Both the position numbers and the translations under genes were made by a program. The notes beneath the pieces are model-generated. The model saw only the letters and a program-made list of their open reading frames with translations. It ran no database searches and was not told the DNA's origin. From contig AZKM01000012.1 in the NCBI GenBank assembly GCA_000510425.1, positions 1-60,881 on the forward strand: DNA of 60,881 nt. The letters are read 5' to 3'. This document shows positions 32,001-40,443 of this stretch, piece after piece. The stretch's first letter is position 1. Each line of letters opens with the position of its first letter. The stretch is from Eubacterium nodatum ATCC 33099. GTDB taxonomy: Bacteria; Bacillota; Clostridia; Peptostreptococcales; Anaerovoracaceae.

Positions 32001-35000
32001 CTACCTCGTCCTTTTACTTCTCGCTTTTTCTCTTCTTGATGTGATATACATAAGTAAAGCCACGGTAATAAACAACGCTCCGGCTAAATTAAATATGTAT
32101 GTTCCAATTCCCCCAGCGGCAGGTAATTTATACAGTCTCTGTTGATTTACAATAGCGATTTCACCTTCCTCAATTTCACCGTTATTCTGATATTTTGTAT
32201 CATAACCCTCGACCTGAGAAATTTCTCTAACTTTATACTTGTACTTATGACCTTTCTTTTCTGCAAGTTCTTCGTTGTCACGCCTCCAAGATTTGCTCCA
32301 GTTATTTGCTTTGTTCAACAAAACAGGAATTTCTCTTGTAGTATTATCCGTCTTATCAATCTGAATAAGCACCGCATTGATTGGGATATCAGGTCGCTCA
32401 TTTGGTGTCATCTCTGTTCCGTTTACATGAAGCCACTTCTTCCGTATGCCAATATCACGAATTCTTACATTATTGATATTAATGATTCCGTTTAACACTC
32501 CATTTCCTGTATAGGATGTTGAATAGCCGTCCACTGGCTCTTCCTTAACATAATAGTAATAAGGTTTTCCGTTTTTATCCTTTGCCGGTAAATTATCCCA
32601 CTTTTTGTACCAGCGGTTGCCTTTGTTCAACACAACAGGATTCTCTACACCTGTATCTGTCACTTTAACCGCATCGGATGGTAATGTTTCGGTAGGGTTT
32701 TGAGGATTGCCCGTCTCCTTTACAGACATTGATAGAGACTGTGACACTGTTGGAGTTCCTGTATGATTGTGGTTCAAATATCCAATCAGGGTAATCTTAA
32801 TGTCCGTTCCATCAACAATAGGATCAATCTTATAGGTTGCTTTACTGTATGGATAAACACCCCATCTGCCACCTATATAACAATTCTGTTCAGACCAACC
32901 ATGAATCTCAGTTGGCCGTATCGTATGTCCGTTAGCCGTTACAGAGTAAATACCGATATTCTTCTTTCCATTAAGCCCTTTTGTTTCCAGTGTGAATTCA
33001 ATACCACCCCCGGATGTTGCCGTGGTGCTGAATTTATAATCGCCAGGGGATAACTGTGACGTATCCGTGTTGCTACCGTTACCGTCTCCGAAATACTGCG
33101 TGGTGAAATTGATCGGAACGCGAGCACCGCTGCCACCACCTGTATTTGGTGTTTTGCTGCGATACAGTGCAACCTTAACTGACTTCGGAACTGCTCCGTT
33201 AATCTCACTTCCATCTTCATTATACCATTTCTTGAGAACCTCTACAGAAGTCTTCTCAGGTTTTTTATTCATGACATGTAGCTGCAATTTCTGGTTACCG
33301 CTACTCGATGCCAAAGTAACCATGTCATCATTGTCAAGCAATGTAGCATTCCCCGCAGAATCCAACTTTAAGCGTATAATCTTATCAGCAACGGAAGGAT
33401 ACGACGACGGAGCTTTGGTCTCTTTAATGTAATATGTCCGATTTGCAGAAAGACCATAACAGCTTATTTTCCCGTCAGGTCCTGTCTTGAAAACATTCTG
33501 CGAAGGTTTGTTAGCCTTGCAGTCCTCTTCATTCCGCCATAGTTGCGCCGGAATAGTACAGTTTTTATCCGCATAAATTGAGAACTCGGCATCTTTCAGC
33601 TTATGGCTGTGGTCTACAGCATCAAATTTATCAATTTCAAGGCTGTACCGTGGTGCCAAATTAAAATAAATTGAACAATTTGATTTTGAGGAACCTCTCT
33701 CCAAATAGTAGATCGTCAGCTTATGATTTCCGCTCTTAATCTTTTTAAGCGTCGTTGTATCAGTATTCATAAGTGCATGGGTTTCCGGGTTTTCATAGCG
33801 TATCTCACCGGTCGAGAAGTTGATATCACCCGACATTCTCCTGTGAATACCTCCAAGATCAAGCACCTTTACACCATCGACAAAGATCCAAACATCGTCA
33901 TCACCGCTGAAGTAAAATCGCATATCCTTACCCGCTGCGGACTGGTTCCCCTTGCCGCCATGGCTGCCCACATCATCCGGCAGGAAAAAATCTACATCCG
34001 TCTTCATTCCGAACCAATAATTAGTCTGACCTGTAAGTTCATGTACAGTCCCATGCTCAAAAGGCATAAAACCCGGAGTTCTATCCTGTCCACTATCCTG
34101 ATTCTGAATAAATTGCCTGTTCTTATATACATAGAAGCGCTGCTCAGCCTTATTATAGTCCGCACCGTTTTTATCGCTGTCATAGAAATAATAACCCTTT
34201 CCGAACTTGCTTCCTGTAAGTGTTCCGTTTTCATCATACTGAAACAGCTTGTCACCACGTCCCAGATACTCTCTTCCCGGCACAGAATTTTTTGTAAACA
34301 AGTCCTTGATAATCTGATGATTATGACCGTCAACAATGTCTTTTGTTATGGTGTAGCCACCAAGGTCGTCTGTGTATCTATTTCTATTGTTTGTCAAATT
34401 TTTCGGAAATCCCAGAGTCTTTAAGTCAGGACGAGTCTTATTATAATTATACCAGTTGGTAAACAGAAAGCTCTCATACTCTCTACCGTCTGGACCTTTC
34501 CACTTTTTATTATCCTCCCAAATTTCGTTGTGATTATCAATTCCTGTAAGTGCCTTGGCACCGTGTTTTGCATTAAAGATTTCATTGTAGTCAAACATAT
34601 CCGTTCTGACAAAACTGCCGGTATCCGGCTGATTGCCTACGAGTGGCTCTCCGTTAGGTTTGAGATTATAATCAGCTTGCATCCAATCAGCATAAAGCAC
34701 GGTGTCTTCCTTGAGGACCACTCTCTGACCCGGAATATAGTAATCTCCGGTTTTTATGTTGTACCAACCCTTAAGTTTATATTTAGCATTATTTCCACTG
34801 TATAAAGGCAATGTTATATTACCTACATCATCTGTATAACGAATTTCATCGTTGGCACCCTGAACCAGCGATTTTGAAACGCCTAGTCCCAGTGTCCCAT
34901 CAAGCCAAACTTTCTTCCTTCCTCTGGTTTGGTTTGCTTCATTTCTCAGAATCTGCACATTTCTTCCGGTTTTTACTTTCTTACTGCTATTACTGTCCTT

Positions 35001-35138
35001 ATTATCCCATGCAAAGCTCTTGTTATCGAATGTAAATCCACAATAACCCATAAAAATAAAAACCAGAAGCAGTATCATAAAAACGCTTTTAGCAAATTTC
35101 ATTTTATTACCTTGTATTTTCTTGATATTGTATTTCAT
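32001..35138 (-). CDS. Pilus tip/adhesin protein: fibro-slime plus Cna-B domains, LPxxG anchor
   Basis: The 1045-residue surface protein has a signal peptide or membrane segment at 15-35. An InlB-repeat/Flg_new-like unit (about 115-155, KGWYNIKTGDYYIPGQ ... VLYADW) follows. A fibro-slime/PA14-like domain (about 340-495) contains FYFSGDDDVWIFVDG and DLGGIH. The first Cna-B isopeptide domain (about 498-605) has the E-box YYIKETKAP. A second Cna-B (from 630) is interrupted at about 675-800 by a Gly/Ser/Thr-rich insert and resumes to about 890. A last Cna-B (895-1000) precedes LPAAG (1005-1009), a hydrophobic helix and a basic tail. It is the largest and last gene of the pilus operon, so most likely the tip subunit that contacts the host or other bacteria. 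Confidence 0.85.
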   Translation of the reverse strand: MKYNIKKIQGNKMKFAKSVFMILLLVFIFMGYCGFTFDNKSFAWDNKDSNSSKKVKTGRNVQILRNEANQTRGRKKVWLDGTLGLGVSKSLVQGANDEIRYTDDVGNITLPLYSGNNAKYKLKGWYNIKTGDYYIPGQRVVLKEDTVLYADWMQADYNLKPNGEPLVGNQPDTGSFVRTDMFDYNEIFNAKHGAKALTGIDNHNEIWEDNKKWKGPDGREYESFLFTNWYNYNKTRPDLKTLGFPKNLTNNRNRYTDDLGGYTITKDIVDGHNHQIIKDLFTKNSVPGREYLGRGDKLFQYDENGTLTGSKFGKGYYFYDSDKNGADYNKAEQRFYVYKNRQFIQNQDSGQDRTPGFMPFEHGTVHELTGQTNYWFGMKTDVDFFLPDDVGSHGGKGNQSAAGKDMRFYFSGDDDVWIFVDGVKVLDLGGIHRRMSGDINFSTGEIRYENPETHALMNTDTTTLKKIKSGNHKLTIYYLERGSSKSNCSIYFNLAPRYSLEIDKFDAVDHSHKLKDAEFSIYADKNCTIPAQLWRNEEDCKANKPSQNVFKTGPDGKISCYGLSANRTYYIKETKAPSSYPSVADKIIRLKLDSAGNATLLDNDDMVTLASSSGNQKLQLHVMNKKPEKTSVEVLKKWYNEDGSEINGAVPKSVKVALYRSKTPNTGGGSGARVPINFTTQYFGDGNGSNTDTSQLSPGDYKFSTTATSGGGIEFTLETKGLNGKKNIGIYSVTANGHTIRPTEIHGWSEQNCYIGGRWGVYPYSKATYKIDPIVDGTDIKITLIGYLNHNHTGTPTVSQSLSMSVKETGNPQNPTETLPSDAVKVTDTGVENPVVLNKGNRWYKKWDNLPAKDKNGKPYYYYVKEEPVDGYSTSYTGNGVLNGIININNVRIRDIGIRKKWLHVNGTEMTPNERPDIPINAVLIQIDKTDNTTREIPVLLNKANNWSKSWRRDNEELAEKKGHKYKYKVREISQVEGYDTKYQNNGEIEEGEIAIVNQQRLYKLPAAGGIGTYIFNLAGALFITVALLMYITSRREKARSKRTR

Positions 35139-35196
35139 CGTTATTGCTCCCCTACCAAAATGGGAAAAATAAATTCACACTTAAAATAAGACATCT

Positions 35197-35937
35197 TTAA
35201 AGTCTTTCCTTCCTTCTTCTCAAATATAAAAGCACTAAGCCCGCATCCGCTATAATCAACATCAATCCCCAAAACATAAGATTGACATTATCCCCCGTAT
35301 CCGGCTTATGTATAGGTGGCTTTGGACTCGGCAACCTATTCCTGGATGATGCCTTAGGCATCGCTGTCACTGAATACTCCCACCTGTTCTTCCCTCCGTT
35401 TCTGTCAATCTGAGGAACGGAAACTAAAAACGGTGTTGAATCATACTTATGCTTCAGTTGTTTATGTGTTTTGTCCTGATAGACCAAATACATTCCCGGC
35501 TTTAAATTGGTGAATGTTGCTTCGCCAAATTTATCGGTCTTTTTTTTCGTAGGAGAAATCCCTCTTTCTTTCACTATTTTATGAAACTTGAGTGCGGCTT
35601 TGAGAGAATCTGTTGCTTTCATTTTCTCATAGGATAACCCTCTGAAATTAAAACCTTTTCTAGGATTATACATAGCTGACCCTTTTTTAGCAGTAAGATC
35701 TGCCACTCTATACAACTTAAAACCAGCTCCCTTTAAATATTTTGTATGACCTTTTATCTCATAGCTATATTTAATAGTTAAAGATAATTCTTTATTAGGA
35801 TCAATATCGGGAACCACATTATTTTCTAATGCCTTCACTTCAGAAGACATAGAAACCATAAACGCACTTATAGCCAAAAGTATCATTAATATTTTAACTG
35901 TTTTTATGTGTTTTCTTTTTATTTTTTCTTCTGACAT
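35197..35937 (-). CDS. Short pilin (likely basal/minor subunit), PDTG anchor
   Basis: The 246-residue protein has a signal peptide (about residues 12-36), one Cna-B-like domain with FTNLKPGMYLVYQDKT (about 140-160), a proline-rich stalk (LPSPKPPIHK) and the sorting signal PDTGD, then a hydrophobic segment and the tail LRRRKERL. The proline-rich tail before the sorting motif is typical of basal pilins that anchor the fibre to the wall. Its first 44 nt overlap the end of the preceding sortase gene. Confidence 0.8.
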   Translation of the reverse strand: MSEEKIKRKHIKTVKILMILLAISAFMVSMSSEVKALENNVVPDIDPNKELSLTIKYSYEIKGHTKYLKGAGFKLYRVADLTAKKGSAMYNPRKGFNFRGLSYEKMKATDSLKAALKFHKIVKERGISPTKKKTDKFGEATFTNLKPGMYLVYQDKTHKQLKHKYDSTPFLVSVPQIDRNGGKNRWEYSVTAMPKASSRNRLPSPKPPIHKPDTGDNVNLMFWGLMLIIADAGLVLLYLRRRKERL

Positions 35938-36742
35938 AAAATATCACCAATGTTAATATGGTACCTAAAATTATAGTCCCATATATGATATATTTTTTAA
36001 ATGGATTAACTTCGTTATATTCTTTTATCGGGATTCTGTGTCCTCTGACAAGCAATCTATGAGTATTTACACCATAGGGAGTGCATGTCAAAAGGGTTAT
36101 AATATCCCTATTGGGAATAATCCCCAAATGTGATACAAGCTTCTCGGGTTTTATAGACTTGATACTGTCTATTTTATAACCCAGTTTTTTATCAAGTACA
36201 TTGATAAAAAAAACATCTCCCCTTTGAAGCTGATCTAGATCTGTGAACAGTTTTGCTGCAGGCAGCCCTCTGTGAGCTGCTAATACACAATGACTACCTT
36301 TACCTCCGACAGGAAAACTGGTACCCGCCAAGTGACCTACACCATTTTCCAATACCTTTTCAGAAACTCCGTGAAAAATTGATAGTCTGATTTCCACCTT
36401 TGGAATCTCTATGTATCCCATCATGCCTGTTTCATCTATGGATAATACATCCTTATACCTGTGATTTTCCGTGTCGGCTTCTCTGTTCCCCTTTTTAAAG
36501 GCATCTACAATGGTATTATGTAAATGCTCTCTATTATATTCCTTAGCCTTGGACCAAATTTCTTTGTTCCTCTTATCGGAATTATTTTCAACTTTATTAT
36601 TGTATCCCTGCTGCATGTTATAGTTTAATATTCTATTTTGAATATCAGATACAAAAGGATATGCCAAAAATCCCACGCCCACTATAAAAATAACCGCTAT
36701 TATTGCCTTTAAAAGAACATCTTTTCCTTTTCTTCTATCCAT
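35894..36742 (-). CDS. srtC: Class C sortase (second)
   Basis: The 282-residue membrane-anchored transpeptidase has an N-terminal transmembrane segment (about 10-30), an extracellular beta-barrel and a C-terminal transmembrane segment (about 250-272), the class C layout. The catalytic residues are His in VLAAHRGLP, Cys in TLLTCTPYG and Arg in LLVRGHR. A lid-like DxY/F motif is not evident. It links pilin LPxTG-type signals to lysines of the next subunit. No strong SD. It overlaps the short-pilin gene by 44 nt. Confidence 0.92.
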   Translation of the reverse strand: MDRRKGKDVLLKAIIAVIFIVGVGFLAYPFVSDIQNRILNYNMQQGYNNKVENNSDKRNKEIWSKAKEYNREHLHNTIVDAFKKGNREADTENHRYKDVLSIDETGMMGYIEIPKVEIRLSIFHGVSEKVLENGVGHLAGTSFPVGGKGSHCVLAAHRGLPAAKLFTDLDQLQRGDVFFINVLDKKLGYKIDSIKSIKPEKLVSHLGIIPNRDIITLLTCTPYGVNTHRLLVRGHRIPIKEYNEVNPFKKYIIYGTIILGTILTLVIFYVRRKNKKKTHKNS

Positions 36743-36798
36743 TACTTGTGTATTTTCATCTCATAACTACGATAGTTTAGATATATACCGTGCTTGCA

Positions 36799-37656
36799 TC
36801 AACTATGAAACCATCTGAACAGTTTTTTCTGCCTGCCCATTGATATTCCAAAGTACCCTATTATAGCTAAAAGTATACCTGCCACAATAGAAATAACATG
36901 CATCCACGAGACTTTGTGACGAGAAATCTGATTTTTCATATCTTCATCGCGGTACGGAACTCTATGTCCTCTCACCAAAAGTCTGTGAGTATTTTTCCCA
37001 TAGGGCGTACATGTAACGAGGGTTACATAATCCTTGCCTTTTTCTATTCCCATTCCCTTCGTCTCATCCGGTTTAACCGTCTTGATCCTATCTATCTCAT
37101 AAGCCATTTTCTTGCCTAGAGTATGAACAAAAAACTTATCGCCTTTCTTAAGCAGATCCAAATCGGTGAACATCTTTGCACTGGGCAATCCTCTATGTGC
37201 TGTAATCACAGCATGAGTGCTTTTGCCACCAACGGGCAAACTACTGCCAAACAAATGACCCGCCCCTTTTTCCAAAATACTCTCTGTGGTATAGTGATAA
37301 ATGGGAAGATTAACATCTATTGACGGTACTGACAGAATCCCCATCATGCCGTTGTTTAAAACATTCAATTTGGATTCATATTTTCTGTCGTGTTTAATTC
37401 CCACACGCTTTGCAAAAGATTCAGGCACTGCTTCTCCTACAAGATTTTCGTTATACACATAAGCTTTTTTAAGTTCTTCCTGTTTTTCCTCTTTAGGTTT
37501 TGATTGAAGAGAATGATTATAATCCTTAATTTTACTTAAAGCTATTCTCCTATTTATATAATTACTGTACACAGGATAAAAAAGTATAAGGAGCCCTATA
37601 ATCAAGATTAATGCTATGAAAAACTTTTGCATTTTATCTCTTTTTTTTGACTTCAT
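36799..37656 (-). CDS. srtC: Class C sortase (first)
   Basis: The protein has 285 residues from ATG 37656 (SD GAGGAGA). N-terminal and C-terminal membrane segments flank the sortase barrel. Catalytic His is in VITAHRGLP, Cys in TLVTCTPYG and Arg in LLVRGHR. Its strong similarity to the neighbouring sortase suggests tandem duplication with division of labour: backbone polymerisation versus addition of tip or base. It follows the major pilin gene by 56 nt. Confidence 0.93.
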   Translation of the reverse strand: MKSKKRDKMQKFFIALILIIGLLILFYPVYSNYINRRIALSKIKDYNHSLQSKPKEEKQEELKKAYVYNENLVGEAVPESFAKRVGIKHDRKYESKLNVLNNGMMGILSVPSIDVNLPIYHYTTESILEKGAGHLFGSSLPVGGKSTHAVITAHRGLPSAKMFTDLDLLKKGDKFFVHTLGKKMAYEIDRIKTVKPDETKGMGIEKGKDYVTLVTCTPYGKNTHRLLVRGHRVPYRDEDMKNQISRHKVSWMHVISIVAGILLAIIGYFGISMGRQKKLFRWFHS

Positions 37657-37712
37657 ATAGGGTCTCCTCAAATTAGCTATTCCTCAAAAATCAAGTTGTC
37701 TTAAATTCACGA

Positions 37713-39281
37713 TTATGCATTCTGCTTTCTTCTATTCCTTACAAAAAGGGCTGCTGCAAGTGCAACGAGAGCTCCTCCGACAATCATGAAAATATATGTC
37801 CCGATTCCACCTGTCGAAGGTAATCCGCCCGGCTTAACATTTTGGAAAATTCCGCTGGCACTATTGTCCTCAACCTTAGTCGTTACAGTTCCACCTTGGT
37901 ATGTTCCCGTGTATGTCGTAGTAGCTTTTCCATCGATAGTCACTGTATAAGATTTCAGTGTACCGTCAGCATTTAATGTTGCTGTAATCTCAACAGGAAT
38001 TTCCTTATCATTGAGAACATATCCTTTAGGAGCCTCAGTCTCTTTCAAAACATACTTTCCTGCATCAAGACCTGTGAACTTCATAAGTCCGTCTGAATCC
38101 GTAGTTGCTGTCTTAATAGCATTTCCTACAGGTTTTCCGTCAGGTCCCGCTTTATAAAGTGCAAATTTAGCCCCTGCCAATCTCTTATTAACTGAACCTA
38201 AATCCTTTGTTAACACTTTTTTAATAACGTCCCCCGTTATCTTATCTACGCCAACTTTGATGATTTCTTTACCTTGCAGTTTATTAGTTCCCCCTACATT
38301 CCCATCTATATCAAATGTATAGTGATAGGTTTTATCTTTCTTTGAGTCATCTTCAGTAGAAGGTGAATTTGAATACTTCAATCCGACTTCATTGGTGTTG
38401 GCATCAAAACCCGTTTTAGCCTTATCGTTTAATTTTGCTTTATAGGTAACTGTAATGGTTTTGGCTGCACTGCCTGATAGCAAATAGTCTTTCTTAAACT
38501 TAATGGTGAAAGTTCTTCCATTTTTTTCTAGCTCATATTCGGTATTGGCAGTAAGTGTATTTGCCCCTTCCTTTACAACAATATCTTCTGCAGGATCCAA
38601 TCCTTCACTCACAGTATCTTTAATCTCAAATTTCGCATTTGTGTATTGCTTTGAATACGAAGGAATTGTGGTGGTAATCTTAAACTTAGCAAAGTCTCCT
38701 ACAGCCAAAGTATCTCCGTGATCTACCGCACCATCGTTGGTTACAGACGGATTATTTTCTTTTACAACTTCCTTTTTTAGTGTTGGCTTGGAGCTTTTTG
38801 CATAAACTGTACCGAATTTTCCATTGGCATCCACTTCTCCGCCCTTAAGTTTTCCCGCATCATAATCATAGTTAACTGACACGATCATAGGGTTGTATAC
38901 TTTTTCGCTATTGGTTTTGCTAACTAGAACCAAATACATTCCCGGCCCCAGTTTTGCTTGATATACGTCACCGGAACGATTTAACACTGTTCCTGTTCCT
39001 AAGTCATTTCTTTGTGATAAAGCAATAATTTCATCGGCGGTAGGAGCTGAAACATTTGCTATACTTCCGTCTTTTACTGCTTTCCAGTTACCATTCGCTC
39101 CCTTTTCTACAATCTTGTAGGCTTTTACTGTAGCCCCCGCTTCAACATTCTTAACCGTTACATTAACAGGATCTTCATTTATATCAGCAAATACTGATGC
39201 AAGATTTCCTGCAAACATCATGGAAACGACCACCAAAAGTGCCATTATCACACTTAAATTTTTCTTTACTCTGGTTCTCAT
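37713..39281 (-). CDS. Major pilin (SpaA-type, LPSTG)
   Basis: The 522-residue protein has a signal peptide (about 1-32), an N-terminal domain ending in a pilin-motif-like VYAKSSKP (about 159-167, with a candidate cross-linking Lys), a middle Cna-B-like domain and a C-terminal Cna-B with the E-box YVLKETEAPKGY (about 410-421). The sorting signal LPSTG is at 487-491, then a hydrophobic helix and RNRRKQNA. The class C sortases encoded next would join its Thr to a Lys of the following subunit. First gene of the operon, with the SD AAGGG and the promoter at 39394-39422. Confidence 0.92.
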   Translation of the reverse strand: MRTRVKKNLSVIMALLVVVSMMFAGNLASVFADINEDPVNVTVKNVEAGATVKAYKIVEKGANGNWKAVKDGSIANVSAPTADEIIALSQRNDLGTGTVLNRSGDVYQAKLGPGMYLVLVSKTNSEKVYNPMIVSVNYDYDAGKLKGGEVDANGKFGTVYAKSSKPTLKKEVVKENNPSVTNDGAVDHGDTLAVGDFAKFKITTTIPSYSKQYTNAKFEIKDTVSEGLDPAEDIVVKEGANTLTANTEYELEKNGRTFTIKFKKDYLLSGSAAKTITVTYKAKLNDKAKTGFDANTNEVGLKYSNSPSTEDDSKKDKTYHYTFDIDGNVGGTNKLQGKEIIKVGVDKITGDVIKKVLTKDLGSVNKRLAGAKFALYKAGPDGKPVGNAIKTATTDSDGLMKFTGLDAGKYVLKETEAPKGYVLNDKEIPVEITATLNADGTLKSYTVTIDGKATTTYTGTYQGGTVTTKVEDNSASGIFQNVKPGGLPSTGGIGTYIFMIVGGALVALAAALFVRNRRKQNA

Positions 39282-39393
39282 TTTTTCCCTTTCTTAAAAC
39301 TTTAATTTAACTACAACTACACTTCACACGCTATGTAAATCAAATTACACTCTAATTTACAGGGACCCCCCTCTCTTACACAGCGTCAGGGAC

Positions 39394-39431
39394 ATTGTAA
39401 CATAGAAACTGAGTAAAGTCTAGTTTCTATG
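39394..39431 (-). promoter_or_regulatory. Pilus operon promoter overlapped by an inverted repeat
   Basis: On the - strand, TAGACT (39417-39422), a 17-nt spacer and TACAAT (39394-39399) form a plausible promoter about 105 nt before the major pilin gene. A perfect 10-bp inverted repeat, CATAGAAACT (39401-39410) and AGTTTCTATG (39422-39431) with an 11-nt centre, spans the spacer and -35. It looks like an operator for a dimeric regulator. No pilus regulator gene is adjacent, so the binding protein is unknown. Confidence 0.5.
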
Positions 39432-39605
39432 ACAATTTATTTTACAATTTGCCAAGCGCACAAACGCCGGAAAATTTATAAAATTTCACCGTACCCTGTA
39501 ATACACCCATTACAGCAAAAAAGGTTCCTTTTCAATCTTATTTAGCAAAAAACAGTTCTGCTTCACCAGTATGATTTAATAAAGAACCTATCTAATGTAA
39601 AGCCT

Positions 39606-39645
39606 AAAAAATTAGACTGAAACTCGTTTTCCAGTCTAATTTTTT
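39606..39645 (-). terminator. Terminator of rpsU-yqeY
   Basis: AAAAAATTAGACTG (39606-39619) pairs with CAGTCTAATTTTTT (39632-39645). The flanking A and T runs allow action on either strand. It lies about 35 nt past the yqeY stop. Confidence 0.75.
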
Positions 39646-39680
39646 AAAATTTAACTTACTGCCTTGCAATAGTTCTCTAT

Positions 39681-40133
39681 CTAATATTCCGAAAGATAAT
39701 TCATAACGACTTCTCTAACATCGCTGCCATCAGCTTTGCCTTTTACTGTTCCCATAACAGGTCCCATGAGCTTGCCCATGTTCTGTTTTCCCTTGTCAAT
39801 TCCCAGTTTGGCAGCTGTCTCCTCAACAATCTTCAAAATTTCTTCCTTAGACAATTGCTCAGGAATGTATTTTTTAAGAACAGCGATTTCTCCGTTATAC
39901 GCTTCCACCAGATCTTCCCTTCCGGCCTTTTCAAAATCAGCGAGGGCATCTTTTCTCATCTTAACTTGTTTCTGTAAGATTGAAACTACACCTTCATCGT
40001 CCAGTTCTTCCCTGTTATCCACCTCATACTGTTTAATAGCAGCACGAGCTAAATTTATCGTGTTCTTGCTGACCTCATCACGAGCCTTCATCGCTTCTTT
40101 AAAGTCGTTCATCAGTCTTTCTTTTAAGCCCAT
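39681..40133 (-). CDS. yqeY: GatB/YqeY-domain protein
   Basis: The 150-residue YqeY-type protein is all helical: a basic N-terminal part (LKERLMNDFKEAMKARDE), the central EEGVVSILQKQ-like region (DDEGVVSILQKQVKMRKDAL), and the C-terminal domain related to the tail of GatB that contacts tRNA (GKLMGPVMGTVKGKADG). Its role is unclear; it usually follows rpsU, as here (36 nt). SD GAGGTG. Confidence 0.9.
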   Translation of the reverse strand: MGLKERLMNDFKEAMKARDEVSKNTINLARAAIKQYEVDNREELDDEGVVSILQKQVKMRKDALADFEKAGREDLVEAYNGEIAVLKKYIPEQLSKEEILKIVEETAAKLGIDKGKQNMGKLMGPVMGTVKGKADGSDVREVVMNYLSEY

Positions 40134-40169
40134 CTATTTCACCTCGATTCGTATGAAATCGGCCTAAAA

Positions 40170-40349
40170 CTAATATTTTTTAGCCTTTTTTCTTGCAGCC
40201 TCAGACTTCTTCTTTCTCTTAACGCTCGGTTTTTCGTAGTGCTCTCTTTTTCTCACTTCTGCCATAACGCCATCTCTTGCGCATGATCTCTTAAATCTCT
40301 TAAGAGCACTTTCCAAGCTTTCGTTCTCTCTTACGATTACCTGTGCCAT
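40170..40349 (-). CDS. rpsU: 30S ribosomal protein S21
   Basis: The 59-residue basic protein, [20 protein letters not shown] then KRSCARDG and a C-terminal [16 protein letters not shown], is the standard S21. The start is set at MAQ (AGGAGGTGA upstream); a GTG four codons earlier overlaps the SD. It aids 30S initiation. Operon with yqeY. Confidence 0.97.
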   Translation of the reverse strand: MAQVIVRENESLESALKRFKRSCARDGVMAEVRKREHYEKPSVKRKKKSEAARKKAKKY

Positions 40350-40443
40350 ATTCCATTTCACCTCCTGACATAATGAATGTGGCCATGGACAATCCAGCCT
40401 ATAACGAAATGATTATACTATTGTTTTCATTGTAAAGCAAGTA

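Larger units (their letters stand above)
39282..39680. other. Intergenic stretch between yqeY and the pilus operon
   Basis: These 399 bases hold the pilus promoter with its inverted repeat (39394-39431), a roughly 105-nt pilus leader with a pairable CGCTGTGTAA/TTACATAGCG stem and a run of six G on the - strand, and the yqeY terminator (39606-39645). No gene is visible. Confidence 0.5.

Noticed and set aside
33723..34424. 233-codon + strand frame inside the tip protein gene
   Set aside because: Antisense shadow of a long domain-bearing gene; no SD and no recognisable pattern.
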